Assembly (NCBI GenBank): GCA_026394695.1
Contig: JAPKXT010000179.1
Location: forward strand, 1-25,588
Reading direction: 5' to 3'
Length of the DNA: 25,588 bases
Source: Methanoregula sp.
Lineage (GTDB): Archaea > Halobacteriota > Methanomicrobia > Methanomicrobiales > Methanospirillaceae
This document shows, in pieces, positions 23,369 to 25,588 of the stretch. The stretch's first letter is position 1. The number at the start of each line of letters is the position of its first letter. The position numbers were made by a program, and so were the translations under genes. Under the pieces are notes generated by a model. The model did not search any database. It was not told where the DNA came from and saw only the letters and a list, made by a program, of their open reading frames with translations.

Positions 23369-24109
23369 ATGAGTGAGGTGGTGCGGTACTGGGAGATCGA
23401 TCTTGTACGGGGTATAGCTATCCTCATGATGATTCTTTTTCATTTCCTGTTTGATCTCAGTTTTTTCACTATTTTCCCCGTCAATGTATCGTTTGGGTTC
23501 TGGCGATATTTTGCATTTGCAACCGCATCGCTCTTCTTATTAGTTGTTGGAATCTCGCTCACGATCAGCCATGCCCGGGCCGCATCAACCATTTCAAGAA
23601 CCCGGCTTGTGCTCAAATTTTTGTATCGCGGTGCCGGTATCTTTCTTTGTGGACTCCTTGTCACGCTCTGCACCTGGCTCTACCTTGGTGAAGGTTTCGT
23701 GGTCTTTGGTATCCTGCACCTGATCGGTGTTTCAGTAATCATCTCTCCGTTTTTTTTCCGGTTAAAAAAATATACCATCGCGGTGGGCCTTCTTTGCATC
23801 GCCACAGGCTGGTTTTTTTCAACCATCACCGGTCCGCTCTGGCTTCTTTCTCTTGGCATTCACCCGGCCACCTTCTGGTCTGTTGATTACGAACCGATAT
23901 TCCCCTGGTTTGGCATGGTACTGATAGGGATGGGGCTTGGTGAATTCCTGTACCCCGGAGGTGTGCGAACGTTTTCGCTCCCCACCTTGCCGCAGGCAAC
24001 TACCCGGCTGCTCGCATTTCCCGGGCAGCACTCGCTGCTCATATATCTTATACACCAGCCGATCATCATTCTCCTTCTATCCGCACTTACGGGAACGAAG
24101 GTGTTGTAA
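23369..24109 (+). CDS. DUF1624 / heparan-alpha-glucosaminide N-acetyltransferase-like membrane protein
   Basis: The 246-residue protein has about seven hydrophobic helices and the DUF1624 opening EIDLVRGIAILMMILFHFLF (9-28), with Arg14 and His25 at the conserved positions. The end PGQHSLLIYLIHQPIIILLL matches the closing helix motif of the same family. Related proteins move acetyl groups across membranes onto sugars, but prokaryotic members are mostly uncharacterised. A role in modifying surface glycans or lipids is possible but not shown. The ATG at 23369 has no clear ribosome site. It is somewhat short for the wider family yet complete at both ends. The following 220 bases hold no gene. Confidence 0.83.
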   Translation: MSEVVRYWEIDLVRGIAILMMILFHFLFDLSFFTIFPVNVSFGFWRYFAFATASLFLLVVGISLTISHARAASTISRTRLVLKFLYRGAGIFLCGLLVTLCTWLYLGEGFVVFGILHLIGVSVIISPFFFRLKKYTIAVGLLCIATGWFFSTITGPLWLLSLGIHPATFWSVDYEPIFPWFGMVLIGMGLGEFLYPGGVRTFSLPTLPQATTRLLAFPGQHSLLIYLIHQPIIILLLSALTGTKVL

Positions 24110-24258
24110 TAGCTCGTCCGGCTGATCGTCCGGGTATCCCTTCATCACGGTATTTTTCAAATCACCAGAAAAAAGGTATACGTCACAAAAGTCAGGACCG
24201 CCGGCACGATCGAAAAAATTCGGGGTTACTCATATTTTCACTGATTTTTATAGATATC

Positions 24259-24303
24259 GTTCTCATTGGTTTTTCCATAAAAAATCCGATATGCGATGAG
24301 AAC
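24259..24303. promoter_or_regulatory. Inverted repeat before the EamA-type transporter gene
   Basis: GTTCTCAT (24259-24266) and ATGAGAAC (24296-24303) are perfect 8-base arms 29 bases apart. A TATA-like TTTTTATAG (about 24246-24254) lies just to the left, so a transcription start would fall between the arms. It may be an operator; chance is not excluded. Confidence 0.3.
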
Positions 24304-24329
24304 AGAACAGTGATCAGGATCTCATTCTC

Positions 24330-25265
24330 ATGCTCTGGATTCTTTTGGCACTCCTTGGTGCCGTTACAAATGCCGCGTATTTCATCATCGTCAAGAAATA
24401 TATCACAGCGATCGATCCAGGGATCCTGACAGGGATCGGCTTTACCCTTGGGGGATGCCTGTTGTTTGCCGTTTCTGCTCTCCGGGGTTTTCCTGTCACC
24501 GGGCCGGAATTTTTTCCTGCGGTCGCAATAACGGTAATTCTCAATATTCTCGGCCTGTCCCTGATCTTCCGGGCATTGTCATCTTCCGATCTTTCGCTGT
24601 CAGTGCCTATGCTCTCGTTCACTCCTGCTATCCTCATAGGTACATCCTATGTGATCCTGCACGAGGCACCATCATTGTTCGGGATTTTTGGTATCTGTAT
24701 CATCGTGAGCGGATCGTATGTGCTGAACATATCTGAAGGGCATGAACATTTTCTCGACCCGGTCTGGTCGATGATGCGGAACCGCGGCAGCTGGTTCATG
24801 CTCATCGTTGCATTCCTGTTTGCCATTTCGATCAATTTTGATAAGATCGCGATGCTCAATTCCGACCCGTTCTTTGGCATGGCACTTACTGTCTTGTGCA
24901 TCGGCATTACATTTCTTTTCATTTCTGTTTATTCCCCCGCGGTCAGAACGAAACGGTATGCAGACCTGCCCGAGCATCCACCGACAGAAACAGAAATTCA
25001 GGGGTTGCCAACCCGGGCATTTAATGTAATGCAATTCGCCGGGCTATCACTTCTCATCGGACTGTTCATTGCTATAGAAGGGGCATCTGTCAACGTAGCA
25101 TATACCCTGCAGATTGTTCCGTACGTTATTGCGATAAAACGGTTGAGCATAATTTTTATGGTCCTTTACGGGACGATCGTTTTTTCCGAAGGCAATCTTG
25201 GAAAACGGGTTTTGGGGGCAACCATTATGGTCGCGGGTGCAATTATTATCCTGCTCTTTGCCTGA
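24330..25265 (+). CDS. EamA/DMT-family membrane transporter
   Basis: The 311-residue protein has about ten hydrophobic helices in two halves of five, the usual drug/metabolite transporter (EamA) layout, separated by a charged loop near residues 208-228. The first half ends in FGIFGICIIVSGSYVLNISE (about 116-135) and the second in VLGATIMVAGAIIILLFA, the repeated closing-helix motif of this family. EamA proteins export or import small metabolites across the cytoplasmic membrane; the substrate here cannot be inferred. GTGATC and AGGA at 24310-24319 lie before the ATG. An inverted repeat upstream may regulate it. Confidence 0.85.
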   Translation: MLWILLALLGAVTNAAYFIIVKKYITAIDPGILTGIGFTLGGCLLFAVSALRGFPVTGPEFFPAVAITVILNILGLSLIFRALSSSDLSLSVPMLSFTPAILIGTSYVILHEAPSLFGIFGICIIVSGSYVLNISEGHEHFLDPVWSMMRNRGSWFMLIVAFLFAISINFDKIAMLNSDPFFGMALTVLCIGITFLFISVYSPAVRTKRYADLPEHPPTETEIQGLPTRAFNVMQFAGLSLLIGLFIAIEGASVNVAYTLQIVPYVIAIKRLSIIFMVLYGTIVFSEGNLGKRVLGATIMVAGAIIILLFA

Positions 25266-25288
25266 TCCTGCTCTTCCCCTGCGATTTC

Positions 25289-25588
25289 TTATGCGATAAA
25301 CACGGGCACATCCCGGAATTCCACAGCATCAAATACCCCCCGGTCTGTAATACGCAATGCGGGGATGACCGTCAGGGAAAGGAACGAGAGGTACATGAAA
25401 GGATCATCAATTCCCCGCATATCACGGGTGCACACGTGCAGTTCCTGTAACCGGGCTGCAACATCCGGGTATGGCAGTGATGACATCAGTCCCCCGCAGT
25501 CCAGCGGGAGGCTGACTTCCTTTTCCCCGACAACAGCCGCCATCCCGCCCTGCATCTTTATCACCACTCCCATCACCCGGAGGATTTC
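25289..25588 (-). CDS. ade: Adenine deaminase, C-terminal fragment (runs off the right edge)
   Basis: The last 99 residues or so of a larger protein are visible, ending at TAA (25289-25291). The segment MSSLPYPDVAARLQELHVCT and the following PFMYLSFLSLTVIPALRITD with RGVFDAV match the C-terminal domain of archaeal and bacterial adenine deaminase, an amidohydrolase that converts adenine to hypoxanthine in purine salvage. The metal-binding catalytic domain lies beyond the window. Met codons near 25576 are internal, not starts. It converges on the transporter gene with a 23-base gap. The truncation is due to the window edge, not a mutation. Confidence 0.85.
   Translation of the reverse strand, partial: EILRVMGVVIKMQGGMAAVVGEKEVSLPLDCGGLMSSLPYPDVAARLQELHVCTRDMRGIDDPFMYLSFLSLTVIPALRITDRGVFDAVEFRDVPVFIA

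Noticed and set aside
23149..23376. 75-codon plus-strand frame before the acetyltransferase-type gene
   Set aside because: It begins inside the terminator hairpin, lacks a ribosome site and has no recognisable content.

Overview
The window comes from a methanogenic archaeon, most likely of the order Methanomicrobiales. Three things point there: a methanogenesis marker 8 (DUF2099) gene, a secreted DUF3821 protein with a C-terminal sorting-type anchor, and a hexulose-6-phosphate synthase fused to an RraA-like domain. Archaeal cobalamin assembly genes, a stand-alone GMP synthase glutaminase subunit, paired aryl-CoA ligases and TATA-like boxes placed for leaderless starts agree. The placement rests on remembered family distributions, not a search. 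No tRNA, rRNA, CRISPR array or intact transposase was seen.

Layout. 1-456 is AT-rich and non-coding. 457-3165 (+) is a likely operon: DUF5806 protein, MobB-like GTPase, phosphoglucosamine mutase. 3438-7291 (+) holds a 1185-residue helical-repeat protein coupled to an acylphosphatase. A stand-alone cas1 (7275-8204, -) converges on and overlaps that acylphosphatase. 8410-11435 (+) is a tight three-gene unit of two phenylacetate-CoA ligases and a double-ACT protein. 11443-16212 is a run of minus-strand genes: HPS-RraA fusion, nitroreductase, DUF3821 surface protein, GMP synthase subunit A, archaeal CobT. Divergent from cobT, 16298-17439 (+) carries cobZ and cobS, followed by a small siroheme/ferredoxin sulfite-reductase-like protein (17493-18368). 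A 548-base gene-poor stretch (18369-18916) holds four successive hairpins ending in a T-tract. Then come a 962-residue receiver/coiled-coil protein (-), marker 8 (-), a 407-base gap with a clean plus-strand terminator that belongs to no gene, an acetyltransferase-type membrane protein (+), an EamA-type transporter (+), and the C-terminal end of adenine deaminase (-) running off the right edge.

How genes work together. cobT, cobZ and cobS build and attach the lower-ligand nucleotide of cobamides, cofactors that methyl-transfer methanogenesis needs. The two aryl-CoA ligases plus the ACT protein fit salvage of aryl acids (phenylacetate, indoleacetate) towards aromatic amino acids, with the ACT protein as a likely amino-acid sensor. 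HPS-RraA fits ribose-phosphate supply. The most interesting signals are the cas1 with His where the first catalytic Glu should be and no partners, two candidate structured RNAs, a symmetric nested palindrome before the HPS-RraA gene, and the large helical-repeat protein.
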